Shown piece by piece: positions 36,449-47,800 of a stretch of 64,000 nucleotides of DNA. The translations under genes were made by a program, and so were the position numbers. The number at the start of each line of letters is the position of its first letter. Position 1 is the stretch's first letter. Source of the stretch: Tamarix chinensis (lineage: Eukaryota; Streptophyta; Magnoliopsida; Caryophyllales; Tamaricaceae); contig CM060175.1 in assembly GCA_030549775.1 (NCBI GenBank), forward strand, positions 8,618,564-8,682,563. Reading direction: 5' to 3'. The notes beneath the pieces are model-generated. The model saw only the letters and a list, made by a program, of their open reading frames with translations. It had not been told where the DNA came from and ran no database searches.

Positions 36449-36742
36449 TGTAATATCCCAAATTTGAGTGGAGTGTTATAAGGATTGATTTGGCTACTTA
36501 TATCAACATGGTATACCATCCTTTTGGTGATTCTGTCCTAAGAACTCCATAGTTAAGCGTGCTGGCCGTGGAGCAATTTTAGGATGGGTGACCTTCTGGG
36601 AAGTTCTAAAAATTTCTCGGAAAGTGCGTGAGTGAGGACAAAGCGCACTGAAAGGACTCGTGTTGATCTGTGAGGCCACCCGATCAATCCGAAAGCACTT
36701 CAAAGCAACCCCCGCGTGGTCGTGTCGACTCGGGGTGTTACA
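36449..36742 (+). mobile_element. Cassandra: Cassandra-type TRIM, solo LTR with 5S rRNA-derived core
   Basis: A 294-bp insertion runs from TGTAATATCCC to GGGGTGTTACA between perfect GTATC duplications (36444-36448, 36743-36747). Its middle carries 5S rRNA sequence: AGAACTCCATAGTTAAGCG and AGGATGGGTGACCTTCTGGG. That combination, with TGTWA...TTACA ends and an LTR of this size, defines Cassandra terminal-repeat retrotransposons in miniature. Only one LTR is present, so it is a solo LTR. It lies in the gag of the copia element, in the opposite orientation. The ORF on its minus strand is noise. Confidence 0.93.
36500..36612 (+). promoter_or_regulatory. 5S rRNA-like RNA polymerase III internal promoter in Cassandra
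   Basis: A-box-like AGTTAAGCGTGC at 36551-36562 and C-box-like GGATGGGTGACC at 36582-36593 match plant 5S rRNA, followed by TTCTGGGAAGTTC. The 5' third of the 5S region (about 36500-36540) is more diverged. Family knowledge says this directs Pol III transcription. Whether this diverged copy is active is unknown. Confidence 0.85.
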
Positions 36743-36747
36743 GTATC

Positions 36748-37444
36748 CACCTCTACCATTCCCTCGACCACCAGAGAATTATTTCTTCTCTTTAGGGGCT
36801 TATTCCTTTACTTGGAATGCCTTTTCTTCATTCTTTTCCTGCTTTCGATTCAACCTCTCTTCATGATTTTGCAAAAATTTCATCAAATCATCAAAAGAGT
36901 AAGTGGAGAGATTATGGGCTTCTTCAATTGCAAGAACAATAAGGTCAAATTGATCATTGAGAGTTCTTAATATCTTTTTTACCACAGTTTGATTAGTTAT
37001 ATTCTCTCTAATGGACCTCATTCTATTGACAAGGGAACTAGCCCTAGATAAATAATATTGCACTGATTCCTTCTTTTCCATATTCAAATTTTTGAAATCA
37101 GAACGTAAAGTTTGGAGTTTTACCTCAATTTCCTTCACCGAACCCTGAAACTCTATTTTTAGAGTTTTCCATGCTTCCTTTGAAGTTTTTGATGAAGCAA
37201 TTCTTGAGAAAAGAGCATCACTTAAAGCTTGTTGAAGAAAAAAAAGGGCTTTTGCATCTTTCTTCTTATTCTCCTTCAATTTTTGCTCATCTTTTTCTCT
37301 CTCATCAAAACCATCCTCAACATATTCCCATAGCTCTTGAGATTTGAAGAGGGTCTTCATTTTAATGGACCAAAACACATATTTTTCCCCATCAAAAACT
37401 GGAAGTAGGGGCTGGGAAGAGGCGGAAATTCCATTGGCTGCCAT
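36748..37444 (-). pseudogene. Copia gag (capsid-like, UBN2-type)
   Basis: It starts MAANGISASSQPLLPVFDGE (an ATG nine bases upstream is also in frame) and continues YVFWSIKMKTLFKSQELWEY, AWKTLKIEFQGS, MEKKESVQYYLSRASSLVNR and YSFDDLMKFLQNHEERLNRK. This is the conserved order of plant copia Gag, which forms virus-like particles. The open frame ends at a stop after QVKE near 36800; the RGG-type tail continues to the Cassandra insertion. Confidence 0.93.
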
Positions 37445-37656
37445 GGGTCTCACTCAATTTGGGTTATTCCTCACCGTGGACCACTCGATGGCTCAAGCAA
37501 TTTATGAAAGAGCTGCGGCCTTGTTTCTCTTTCTCTCACTTACTTTACTCTTTGTTTCCCAAGACCTAACCTGGTTGTTTTAATATTTTTTTTGTTAAAA
37601 GAGGAAAGATGCGGTGCTTTTTTTTTTGGTGTTTTTCTCTAACAAAAAATAAAAAA

Positions 37657-37668
37657 GCTCGGATACCA
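37657..37668 (-). other. Copia primer-binding site
   Basis: TGGTATCCGAGC on the minus strand, nine bases from the 5' LTR end, differs by one base from the common plant initiator-methionine tRNA site TGGTATCAGAGC. Confidence 0.85.
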
Positions 37669-37677
37669 AGATATTAA

Positions 37678-37927
37678 TGTAAAAGGGAAATAACTTTTCT
37701 TTCTTGCATTAATTAAAAAATAAATAAGCCTTTAAATGGGAAATAGAACAAACTGATTGAAGCTAAAACAATGGAAACGAAAGTGGGATCATAGCCCATG
37801 TTACTAAGCACACCGCTAACACTTATATAATGCTAACTAGGATTCCTAACCACTAACGTATTAATCCTAAATTAAAGCAAAGTAAAAAAAATAACTTGGA
37901 AGCACTACCTCCACTAATTATCCAACT
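37678..37927 (-). repeat. Copia 5' LTR
   Basis: Matches 28810-29058 along its length. The outer terminal base is changed, so it begins AGTTGG instead of TGTTGG on the minus strand. Confidence 0.88.
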
Positions 37928-38340
37928 CCTAGAACACAAAAGCCAACTATATTGGCAGTACCGTCTTTAGCAAATTTGGGGATTTAAAGACAGTAAATCA
38001 GTAGGTATACTGTATTGATAAGAAAATTTCTCTAGAAGGTGAAATAAATTCTTCCAAATCATCAAAATCTATTTAATCTATTATGCTTCACATGACAAAA
38101 TCTAGAGCGGATATTTATGTGACATGCATGATGAAAAACACTTTTAAAAGATATTACATGACTTTCATCGATATATTTTTTTAATATACACTAGGGTTTA
38201 CCTTTATAGGACAAAAATGAGTTTATTTACATGTTATTAAAATATAAGGTTGAGAATGAAAATCAAATAAAGTAAGAGACTCGGATCTAATAGAGGTGGA
38301 GAGTATAACATTGATTTTCTTAGAGTCTTTTGTGAGAAAA
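37928..38340. other. AT-rich DNA, nothing recognised
   Basis: No element ends, repeats or coding features were seen. Confidence 0.35.
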
Positions 38341-38695
38341 ATGGAATGTAAATTTAATACTCTTGAGTTGGAACGTTAGGAAGGAAAATGATTGAGGGAC
38401 TTATTGGTGGAAGTGCCATTGTTAGGGAAATGCAATGCTTCAGTTTTGATTCACCGTGATTCATAGGGCACCATTGGAATCACTAAGAATAATGTATATA
38501 ATGGGAAGAGAAGACACATTTGTGTTGGACATAGGGTGGTGAAGAATTTGTTGAAATATGAAGTAATCTCCTAGAGTATAAGTATTCAAAGAGGAATTTG
38601 GTAGATCCTCTCATAAAAAGCTTGTCAAGGAAAATGATCCTTGAATCATTGAGAGGGGTGGGCCTTTAGCCTAGAGTAGAGGAAAGTATGGTTGA
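38341..38695 (+). pseudogene. Second copia element: RNase H fragment
   Basis: One frame with four stops reads MECKFNTLELER-stop-EGK, LRDLLVEVPLLGKCNASVLI, HRDS-stop-GTIGITKNNVYNGKRRHI, VVKNLLKYEVIS. After a frameshift it reads YSKRNLVDPLIKSLSRKM and ESLRGVGL. This is the C-terminal end of a copia RNase H, on the opposite strand to the middle element and too different to be part of it. The rest of that element is not recognisable. Confidence 0.82.
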
Positions 38696-39179
38696 TACCC
38701 AATCTAGTTAGATGCAATAGGGTCAAACCCAATTTGATGCAAAAAATTCAATGAGGTCAAACAAAAACATATGTTTATTCGTTTGCACTTCAATCCCATC
38801 CTTGTAACATAAATTATAGAGTTGTGCATGCTCTTTTGAATCCATAACCTTTTTTGGTGACACTATTGAGACACATTTGATGGATACACATGTCTGGTAG
38901 TGCCGAGTTTGAGTTGTATGCTCATTTTTAATTCATACCCAATATTTGTGGTGCTTTGAGACACACTTGATGGATTCTACTAATTATTTTGAGGGTGATC
39001 TTAAAGCAGTTTATGAGTTTATGACCATATGTAGTGGTGTTAGAGAGACACACTTAATGGAATTACCTAATTGGCTGTGAAGGTGGGCTATATTCTATGA
39101 GAGAGTTAAAGCTATTTGTCTAGAGCACTTAAGAATACACAAGGTGTTAAAAATGGGGGTACTGTAACTATCGTTAACC
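38696..39179 (+). repeat. Probable 3' untranslated region of the second copia, with ~90-bp repeats
   Basis: TTGAGACACACTTGATGGAT-like units recur at about 38867, 38958 and 39043. A purine-rich AAAATGGGGGTA at 39149-39161 followed by TGTAAC could be a polypurine tract and the start of an LTR. Confidence 0.45.
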
Positions 39180-39612
39180 TATAATATCCTAAAACCCTCA
39201 TTTAGGAATTAATTATAAAATAGGAATTAATAGGTGAGATTAATTAAATATACTATTTTAATAAAATAATGTTATCATAATAAAAATAATTAAAGACAAA
39301 AGGAGGAAAATAATGTAGGAATCAAATTAGTGGAGGTTAGAATAATTTGAAAAATTAAAATAGATTTTAAGAAAATTGTAACCATAATTTCTAAATTAAT
39401 AAAAAAAATTAATTATTTATTTTTATAAATTTTATTATTCCTAAAAATTTTTTTTAAAAAAAAATCCCAAACGACCCAACCATCTCATTTTTCCTTTCTT
39501 CCTACTACCTTTTTCTCTCTTTTTCTTTCTTTTTCTCCCTTTCTCGCTAGTCTGGGCCTACCTAGTGCGACCCAACCTTCTCCCCTCCCCCTCTCCCTCC
39601 TCTTCTTCCTTC

Positions 39613-41363
39613 TGGTGCGACCGTAGTCGGCACACAATTTAAACCTTATTGTTGTCAATTGTAGCACTGGTAAATAAGGGTATCGTTCTAGACCGGGGAT
39701 TGAGAGGGCTCACCTCTATCTAACTAGCTTAAAAATAAAACTAAAACTAACAATCCTAAATAACACAAAATAAATAAATAAGAAAAATATTAATGAGGGT
39801 TTATCAAAATAATAAAAGGATTAAATAGAATAAAGTAAACTAATAAGGAAAATAATGGAAAATAATGGGAAACCGTAGATATGAGAAATATGTTAGGGAA
39901 ATAAAAATCCACCATTAGATTAGGTTGTAATATAATATTTATTTCTAAGTCATCTTTTAATCGTGAGAAAGAGATCGACCAAGTTGCACACCAAAAGCAG
40001 GTCTATACACCTTATATTACTTCCCTTAATTAATTAATACGACAAAGCGCCAATATTAACCATATTATATACTAGCAGTATAGCAGCAACAAGCGGCTCC
40101 TATATTTAACTAGATTTAATGCATTAAGTGTAAGTGGAAGGCTGTCAATCTAAGTACCCAAACTAGTACAAAAAGCATGTCTACCTGTATTTCCTTTTCT
40201 TGACCCACACGTATCGAAACGTTTTACCACTTAGGTTAGAATCACAAAACGATTAGGTGAATTGTTATCTAACCTAGCTGCAATTTATACATATAAATTC
40301 TAGTATATTTAGATGGCCACCTAGCAGGCAAATAATCCTACATACTGTCACTTATGAGGTACCAGAACAAGGCATGCACCAAATAAACTATAATTGATAG
40401 AATCATACATATAAACGATAGCAATTAACATAGAGTCAAGAAACAATCTCACGAAACAAAGAAAATAAAATTATAATTCAAACCATAGTCTAGGGTTTCA
40501 ATTCATTCCCTAACAATAAATAATTAGCTAGCCATAATTAAAGAATTAATTACACAGAAATATATATCTAAAATATAAATTAAAAATAAGAGAAATAAAT
40601 AACCGGAATCAATTTTGAATTAAAGATCAATAATTTATTCAGATAAAAATTAATTTTATCTGAATTAAACTATACCGGTATTAATTTCTTCCTTATTTTT
40701 CTTCCTTGTTTGCCTTGAAATTCCGTGCACAATTCTCTTTCTTTTTTTTCTTCCCTGGCTGACGGCGCTGATGGCTTGCGTCGCGGTTTCCGTGCGCTTT
40801 GTACTGTGCGGCTGCCTTTGTTTCGTTTGGTCCATGTGGCTCTGCCGCCTACCGTCCGTACGCGCCCTTCAGCGTCTCCCTCCCGAGCCTGTGTGAAGGC
40901 TCTCTCTTCCGAGCCTGAGAAGGCTCCACCTCTCTCTACGGCTTCTCTCTGCCGCTCGCCCCTCTCTGCTTTTATAACTTTTGTTTTTGCTGCGCCACGT
41001 CAGCCCTTGCGGCTGACTCTCGACCTTTTTCGTGCACGGGGCCTGTGCTCCATTTGGTTTTAATTTTGTTCCAGGCCTTTGGCCTTCGGCCTTCGGCCGT
41101 TGGTCCAAAGGTCTTATTTCTTTTTCTTTTTTTTTTTAATTTTTTTAAAAAACAATACCTGCAAAATAAAATTCAATAAATATTAATAAATAATATTTTA
41201 TTCTAAATTTACTTAATTTATATCATTTTAGCTCAAATAATAATTTTTATGTAATTTTTACCACTTAAGCATAAAACAATAATTATTCCCCTATATTAGT
41301 TAAATAAACTACCAAAAACTAAGATTATAAGGGTATAAAATGTGTTAAAATATGAACTCATCA
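39613..41363 (-). repeat. 3' LTR of the gag-only element
   Basis: 1751 bp, reading TGATGAGTTCATATTTTAAC...GGTCGCACCA on the minus strand. A TATA-like TTATAAAAGC lies near 40973-40982 on that strand. It is about 97-98% similar by eye to the right LTR, so insertion was recent. Confidence 0.92.
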
Positions 41364-41378
41364 CACCCCCACACTTAG
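41364..41378 (-). other. Polypurine tract of the gag-only element
   Basis: AAGTGTGGGGGTG on the minus strand abuts TGATGAG of the 3' LTR. It is the form typical of Athila/TAT elements. A near duplicate lies at 43162-43176. Confidence 0.75.
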
Positions 41379-43358
41379 CTTCTTGCTTGTCCTCAAGCAA
41401 GTTATTACTCTAAACAAATAAAATGAAATTAACTAGCCACTTTCGTAGGTCTTACGATTACACTTAGCATGTGTAACAAGCCCTTTAAACCCCTAGGTCA
41501 CCCATCGAGGACGAGTAAGGTCTCGCGAGGGTTTCGCAGATGATATACTCACAAAATCACACACAAATAAAATGAAAAGTCACACCTAAATAAAAATAAA
41601 TAAAAAATAAAACTAAAACCATATACCTAACACCCTTAACCATATTTGTCTCATAATCATTTACTTTCAAATATCAAGATTAGCAATCAATCAAGATTCA
41701 GTATTGGGAGATTTAAAGGATCAAATTCAACATATGGTTCACACATAAACATGACAGGTATGAACAGATCAATATTATGGATGAAAATCTACCACGCCTT
41801 AGTCACATCAAGATTCATTCTTACTATGGATACCCTCTATTTTTTTTTTCTTAGATTCATGGCTACAAATGTATAAAAACACTCATGTATGTGAGCTAAG
41901 ATGATAAAGATAACTAACGACTCACATATATAAACAAAGAAAGCTCATGTTCTTGTGGATAAAACCTCATGAAAGATATCAAACATTTGCCAAATGGATC
42001 GAACCATATACTTAACTCTTGTAACTAATCTCCGACAGATCAAAGGCTGCTCATCTCAAGAATCAAATAGGACTTACTTATTGGTTGTAGCGGGATTTAA
42101 GGTAAAGAAGGGTATGGAGTATTTTAGGAGTGTGGTGCTAAAAAGATCAAGAGCTAGTGGAATCTAATAATTAGATGAAATATAAGCATAACTCCACATC
42201 AATGATTAATGATACACCTCTCCATCTTTACAATAAAATGTAACATGAATAGAACTTCCTCAATATCGTCTCCATAACTCCCTCTCTTCCTTATATCCTA
42301 ACATTTTTTTTTCTTTTTTTTCTTTTTTTTTTCTTTTTTTTTTCAAATTTTTTTTATCTCCACCAAACAAAACCAATCCCCTTTCTTAGCATAAATACAT
42401 ATATTTCTTTCACACACACATTTACAACCATTCTTTATATCCATAACGATTTGATTTCCTTCCACTAGCTTTAAGCAAGGGTAAAGATATTAAGGCCCGA
42501 AGGTTATTCAATGTGGGTAGTAAAAAAAAATTGTATGTTCCATATATAGGCTCAAAAAGGGTTTCTATGGGATGTACATCAAGTGTAGACAATTCAGGTT
42601 AAGCCGTTTGGTCTTGTGATGGATAATTCCTAAGCTGCCTTTATCATTTTCTCAATCAGAGCATGTTTTGACTATAAGCTTCGACTAGTACAAGAGTAAG
42701 TTCTAGTAATCTCTATAGTCCATTACAAGATCTATGGCAAATAATTTGATCAAAGCAATTAAACGTATATGAGCAAGTTTTTTTTAAGCCAAGAAAAGTA
42801 GATGATTTTGTGTAAATTCGCTCAGAAATAGAAGGTACATATGGTTCAAAAACTCACTGAGGAATGTGACGAATCTCAACATGCCATGTCGGTGGTTAGA
42901 AAATCATACATGTTCTTTCTCCATTCACATTTAGACACGTAGATATGTGTTCCCTATATCAGAATCAACACAAAAAATTTCCACTTAATTTTACTCAATT
43001 TCATGATCATCTTTTCGTTAGATTTCAAAGATATATTCCTCATTGACTAATTAAGGGTTCTACGATTCTGAAAACACTAGACACTCTAAAAAAAATTAAA
43101 CACTCTAAAAAATCAAAACAAAATTTTTTTTTTCAAATTTTTTTTTATACATATAAAACACACGCACCCCCACACTTAAATAACACATTGTCCTCAATGT
43201 GTAAACAACTAAGGAAACATGAAATTTAATGTATGGAGAAAACAAAATAAATAAATAAATAACTAAAGGATAGAAAAATCCCTCATGACATTGGGTTGCC
43301 TCCCAAGTAGCGCTTGTTTTTATGTCTTCAGCGTGACATGATCTCGTTTGTTTCTCGT
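41379..43358. other. Non-coding interior of the gag-only element
   Basis: No pol domain is visible in any frame. There are T-rich runs around 42305-42350 and a stretch GCTACTTGGGAGGCAACCCA on the minus strand at 43287-43316, a phrase common downstream of gag in Athila-type elements. ORFs here are short and unsupported. Confidence 0.55.
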
Positions 43359-44654
43359 TTAAGGTGGATATGTCCACTTGAGAGCTACTTCACCAAATCC
43401 TTCCTCGTGATGATCATCTTTATCTTGTAAGGAAGCAAAAGATAAAATGTTAGATTTAATGAAAGATTTGATCCAGCAAGAACGTAACTTACCTAGCATG
43501 GAATTTAAGCTCATGTGTAAAGAGAGAATATTTTGCCTAATGTCCATGTACAGTAATCTCTCTATCGAAGGAACATATTTTCCCATATTAAAATCTTTAA
43601 ACACATCCTTCCAACATAACCTCTCCTTTGGAGCATCACGCTTCTTATTAAATGTATCCAAGGTGATTTGATTACTCTCTTCACTCTTGGATCCATACAA
43701 CCTGCTAAAAGAGGGAAAACAAGGAGTGTGGTTAGCATAAATAAAATCAAAGTGGTTCAAAGGCTTACCTTGTGTCTCATGGTCATCTCCAAGCAAAAGT
43801 GGGGAATAAATGTTCAAAGATGGTCTATGGTAGATGAAAGTGATAGTCTTGTCATCTATATACTTCTCTTTGTTCACTTGATCCTCGTTTTGATGAGATT
43901 CTTCTTCTACTTTTATAAGCTCTTCTTCCACTTGATCTTGATCTTCAATGTTTTTCATGGAAACCTCCTCAACTAGCTCATCCTCACATTCAGATATGGT
44001 ATCATCATCCTCATAACTCTGACTTGAATTTGAAATTGAAGTACTAGAGAGCTCTTCTTGTGCTTGTGATTGATTCATCAGGTTGACCAAATCACCCATT
44101 TTCTCCTCTAGCACTGATACGCTTTCATTTTGTCTAATTTGATTTTGCATCAGTTGATTTAGGCTTTCTGCCAACTGTTTTTGATCATTTATCAGTTCTT
44201 CAAGAAGCTTATCCATTTTTTCTGAACTTGAGGGTTCTGAAACTGGAGAAGATTCTTGTTGAGGATATTGATAATATTTTGAAGCTTCATATTCACATGT
44301 GTAAGGGTCTTGATATGGCACTTGATACTGATCATTCATCTCCCATCCAAATTTGGGTTGATGCCTCATTCTAGAATAGTATGTGCTTGTATAGGGATCA
44401 TCTCCTTGAAAACTATTGAAAGATTGAGCACTAGGTTGTGTCCATCCTCCTCCTCTCATAGCTTGTTCATGGTAAGCATATGGATTTCCTTGCGTATGAC
44501 ACACTCCACTTGTATTAATAACTCTAGCTTCAGCTACCTGCAAAACAAGAGCAGTGAGTTTGTTAAGTTTATCTTCAAGACTACTCATACTTACCTCATT
44601 TACTCTTGCATTAGGATTCAAGCAAAGTTGTCCATAACCAAAGGATCCTCTCAT
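43359..44654 (-). CDS. Gag-like protein of the non-autonomous LTR element, 431 aa
   Basis: The longest intact ORF in the window. The N-terminal part has FGYGQLCLNPNARVNEVSM and VCHTQGNPYAYHEQ, where Athila/TAT Gag has a cysteine motif. Next is YSRMRHQPKFGWEMNDQYQ, matching the HPNFSWxNNQ landmark of those Gags. Then come a helical Gln/Leu-rich segment (KLLEELINDQKQLAESLNQL, about residues 150-200), a strongly acidic region (about 215-285) and an unfamiliar C-terminal third (SPLLLGDDHETQGKPLNHF). The upstream sequence TTTTCAGGTAGCT suggests a splice junction, so the true start may lie in another exon. Intactness agrees with the high LTR identity. Confidence 0.8.
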   Translation of the reverse strand: MRGSFGYGQLCLNPNARVNEVSMSSLEDKLNKLTALVLQVAEARVINTSGVCHTQGNPYAYHEQAMRGGGWTQPSAQSFNSFQGDDPYTSTYYSRMRHQPKFGWEMNDQYQVPYQDPYTCEYEASKYYQYPQQESSPVSEPSSSEKMDKLLEELINDQKQLAESLNQLMQNQIRQNESVSVLEEKMGDLVNLMNQSQAQEELSSTSISNSSQSYEDDDTISECEDELVEEVSMKNIEDQDQVEEELIKVEEESHQNEDQVNKEKYIDDKTITFIYHRPSLNIYSPLLLGDDHETQGKPLNHFDFIYANHTPCFPSFSRLYGSKSEESNQITLDTFNKKRDAPKERLCWKDVFKDFNMGKYVPSIERLLYMDIRQNILSLHMSLNSMLGKLRSCWIKSFIKSNILSFASLQDKDDHHEEGFGEVALKWTYPP

Positions 44655-44823
44655 AGCTACCTGAAAACACTAATACTTCAAAGGAAAAGGTTAATATCAA
44701 AACACACCAAAAATCCTAAGAAAATCTAAAACAAACTAAAAGAAAAAAAATACAAAAACACTAAAAATAAAAACACACTAAAAATACTAGCAAAATAAAG
44801 GTGAAGTTATCAGCTCCAAAAAT
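44655..44823 (-). other. 5' untranslated region and possible primer site
   Basis: Next to the 5' LTR the minus strand reads ATTTTTGGAGCTGATAACTT. Athila/TAT elements have TTTTTGG at this place, but the following bases differ from their usual primer site, so the tRNA cannot be named. Confidence 0.4.
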
Positions 44824-47800
44824 TGGTGCGACCGTAGCCGGCACACAATTTAAACCCTCTTGTTGTCAATTGTAGCACTGGTAAATAAGGGTATCGTTCT
44901 AGACCGGGAATTGAGAGGGCTCACCTCTATCTAACTAGCTTAAAAATAAAACTAAAACTAACAATCCTAAATAACACAAAATAAATAAATAAGAAAAATA
45001 TTAATGGGGGTTTATCAAAATAATAAAAGGATTAAATAGAATAAAGTAAACTAATAAGGAAAATAATGGAAAATAATGGGAAACCGCAGATATGAGAAAT
45101 ATGTTAGGGAAATAAAAATCCACCATTAGATTAGGTTGTAATATAATATTTATTTCTAAGTCATCTTTTAATCGTGAGAAAGAGATCGACCAAGTTGTAC
45201 ACCAAAAGCAGGTCTATACACCTTATATTACTTCCCTTAATTAATTAATACGACAAAGCGCCAATATTAACCCTATTAAATACTAGCAGTATAGCAGCAA
45301 CAAGCGGCTCCTATATTTAACTAGATTTAATGCATTAAGTGTAAGTGGAAGGCTGTCAATCTAAGTACCCAAACTAGTACAAAATGCATGTCTAGCTGTA
45401 TTTCCTTTTCTTGACCCACACGTATCAAAACGTTTTACCACTTAGGTTAGAATCACAAAACGATTAGGTGAATTGTTATCTAACCTAGCTGCAATTTATA
45501 CATATAAATTCTAGTATATTTAGATGACCACCTAGCAGGCAAATAATCCTACTAACTGTCACTTATGAGGTACCAGAACAAGGCATGCACCAAATAAACT
45601 ATAATTGATAGAATCATACATATAAACGATAGCAATTAACATAGAGTCAAGAAACAATCTCATGAAACAAAGAAAATAAAATTATAATTCAAACCATAGT
45701 CTAGGGTTTCAATTCATTCCCTAACAATAAATAATTAGCCAGCCATAATTAAAGAATTAATTACACAGAAATATATATCTAAAATATAAATTAAAAATAA
45801 GAGAAATAAATAACCAGAATCAATTTTGAATTAAAGATCAAGAATTTATTCAGATAAAAATTAATTTTATCTGAATTAAATTATACCGGTATTAATTTCT
45901 TCCTTATTTTTCTTCCTTGTTTGCCTTGAAATTCCGTGCACAATTCTCTTTCTTTTTTTTTCTTCCCCGGCTGACGGCGCCGATGGCTTGCGTCGCGGTT
46001 TCCGTGCGCTTTGTACTGTGCGGCTGCCTTTGTTTCGTTTGGTCCGTGTGGCTCTGCCGCCTACCGTCCGTACGCGCCTGATGAGTTCGTATTTTGACAC
46101 ATTTTATACCCTTATAATCTTAGTTTTTGGTAGTTTATTTAACTAATATAGGGGAATAATTATTGTTTTATGCTTAAGTGGTAAAATTTGCATAAATTTT
46201 ATTATTTGAGCTAAAATGATATAAATTAAGTAAATTTAGAATAAAATATTATTTATTAATATTTATTGAATTTTATTTTGCAGGTATTATTATTAAAAAA
46301 AAAAAAAAGTCGACGTTTGGACCAACGGCCAAAGGCCGCAGGCCCAAACGCCACACAAACAGACAAAACCAAACGGAGCCGAACGACGGAACGAAGGGCA
46401 TGAGGGCTGACGTGGCAAGGGTGAGACACGATGCAGAAGTGAGCCGCAGACGTACGAACGATTATAAAAACGGAACGTGGGGGCGAGCGAAAGAGAGAGA
46501 GCGAGACGGGACAGCAGTGTGGGGCGGTAGAGCCTTCCCAGGCTCGGGCGTCGGTAGCGTGCGACGCTGAGGAGAGAGCCGTTAGGCTCTGACGAGATAG
46601 GCATTAATTAAAGAGAAGGAGGAGCAGTTGCGGCGCAGAAAGAAGGACGACGCTTGGGCACGGGATCCGAGGCATCGACGCAGCAGCCTTCAGCGCACGT
46701 AGCCTCAGCCCGTTAGCGCCGCCAGCCGGGGGAAAAAGGAAAAAGAAAAAGAGATTTTTGCACGGAAATAAAGGCCGAGAAAGGAAGAAAAATCAGAGGA
46801 AGAAATTAATATCCGGTAGAATTTATTTTAGATAAAATTAATTTTTATCTGAATAAATTCTTGATCTTTAATTCAAAATTAATTCCGGTTATTTCTTTCT
46901 CTTATTTTTAATTTATATTTTAGATATATATTTCCGTGTAATTAATTCTTTAATTATGGCTGGCTGATTATTTATTGTTAGGGAATAATTTGAAACCCTA
47001 GATTATGATTTGAATTATAATTTTATTTTCTTTGTTTCGTGAGATTGTTTCTTGACTCTAAATTAATTGCTATCGTTTATATGTGTGATTCTGTCAAGTA
47101 TAGTTTATTTGGTGCATGCCTTGTTCTGGTACCTCATAAGTGACAGTATGTAGGATAAATTGCTTGCTAGGTGGCCATCTAAATATACTAGAATTTATAT
47201 GTATAAATTGCAGCTAGGTTAGATAGCAATTCACCTAATCGTTTTGTGATTCTAACCGAAGTGGTAAAACGTTTCGATACGTGTGGGTCAAGAATAGGAA
47301 ATACAGCTAGACATGCTTTTTGTACTAGTCTGGGTACTTAGATTGACAGCCTTCCACTTACACTTAATGCATTAAATCTAGTTAAATATAGGAGCCGCTT
47401 GTTGCTGCTATACTGCTAGTATTTAATAGGGTTAATATTGGCGCTTTGTCGTATTAATTTAATTAAGGGAAGTAATATAAGGTGTATAGACCTGCTTTTG
47501 GTGTGCAACTTGGTCGATCTCTTTCTCACGATTAAAAGATGACTTAGAAATAAATATTATATCTCGATCTAATCTAGTGGTGGATTTTTATTTCCCTAAC
47601 ATATTTCTCCTATCTGCTAGTTTCCCATTATTTTCCATTATTAGTTTATTTTATTTTATTTAATCCTTTTATTATTTTATTCTTATTTTGATAAACCCCC
47701 ATTAGTATTTTTCTTATTTATTTATTTTAGGTTATTTAGTGTTTTTATTTTATTTATAGTTTAAGCTAGTTAGATAGAGGTGAGCCCTCTCAATCCCCGG

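Larger units (their letters stand above)
28810..37927 (-). mobile_element. Ty1/copia retrotransposon, full length but defective, with two nested insertions
   Basis: Two LTRs of about 250 bp flank gag, protease, integrase, RT and RNase H in copia order on the minus strand. Without the nested LTR-B2 (30432-34541) and Cassandra LTR (36449-36742) the element is about 4.7 kb, a normal copia length. It has a methionine-initiator-type primer site next to the right LTR and a purine tract next to the left LTR. No matching 5-bp target duplication was found (AATAA left, CCTAG right). Several stops and frameshifts show it is dead. Confidence 0.92.

Noticed and set aside
36500..36612. Genuine 5S rRNA gene
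   Set aside because: It is diverged, single and enclosed by LTR ends and a target duplication, so it is the 5S-derived part of Cassandra.
28805..37931. Target-site duplication for the middle copia element
   Set aside because: Flanks AATAA and CCTAG do not match; the outer LTR base is also mutated, so no duplication is claimed.
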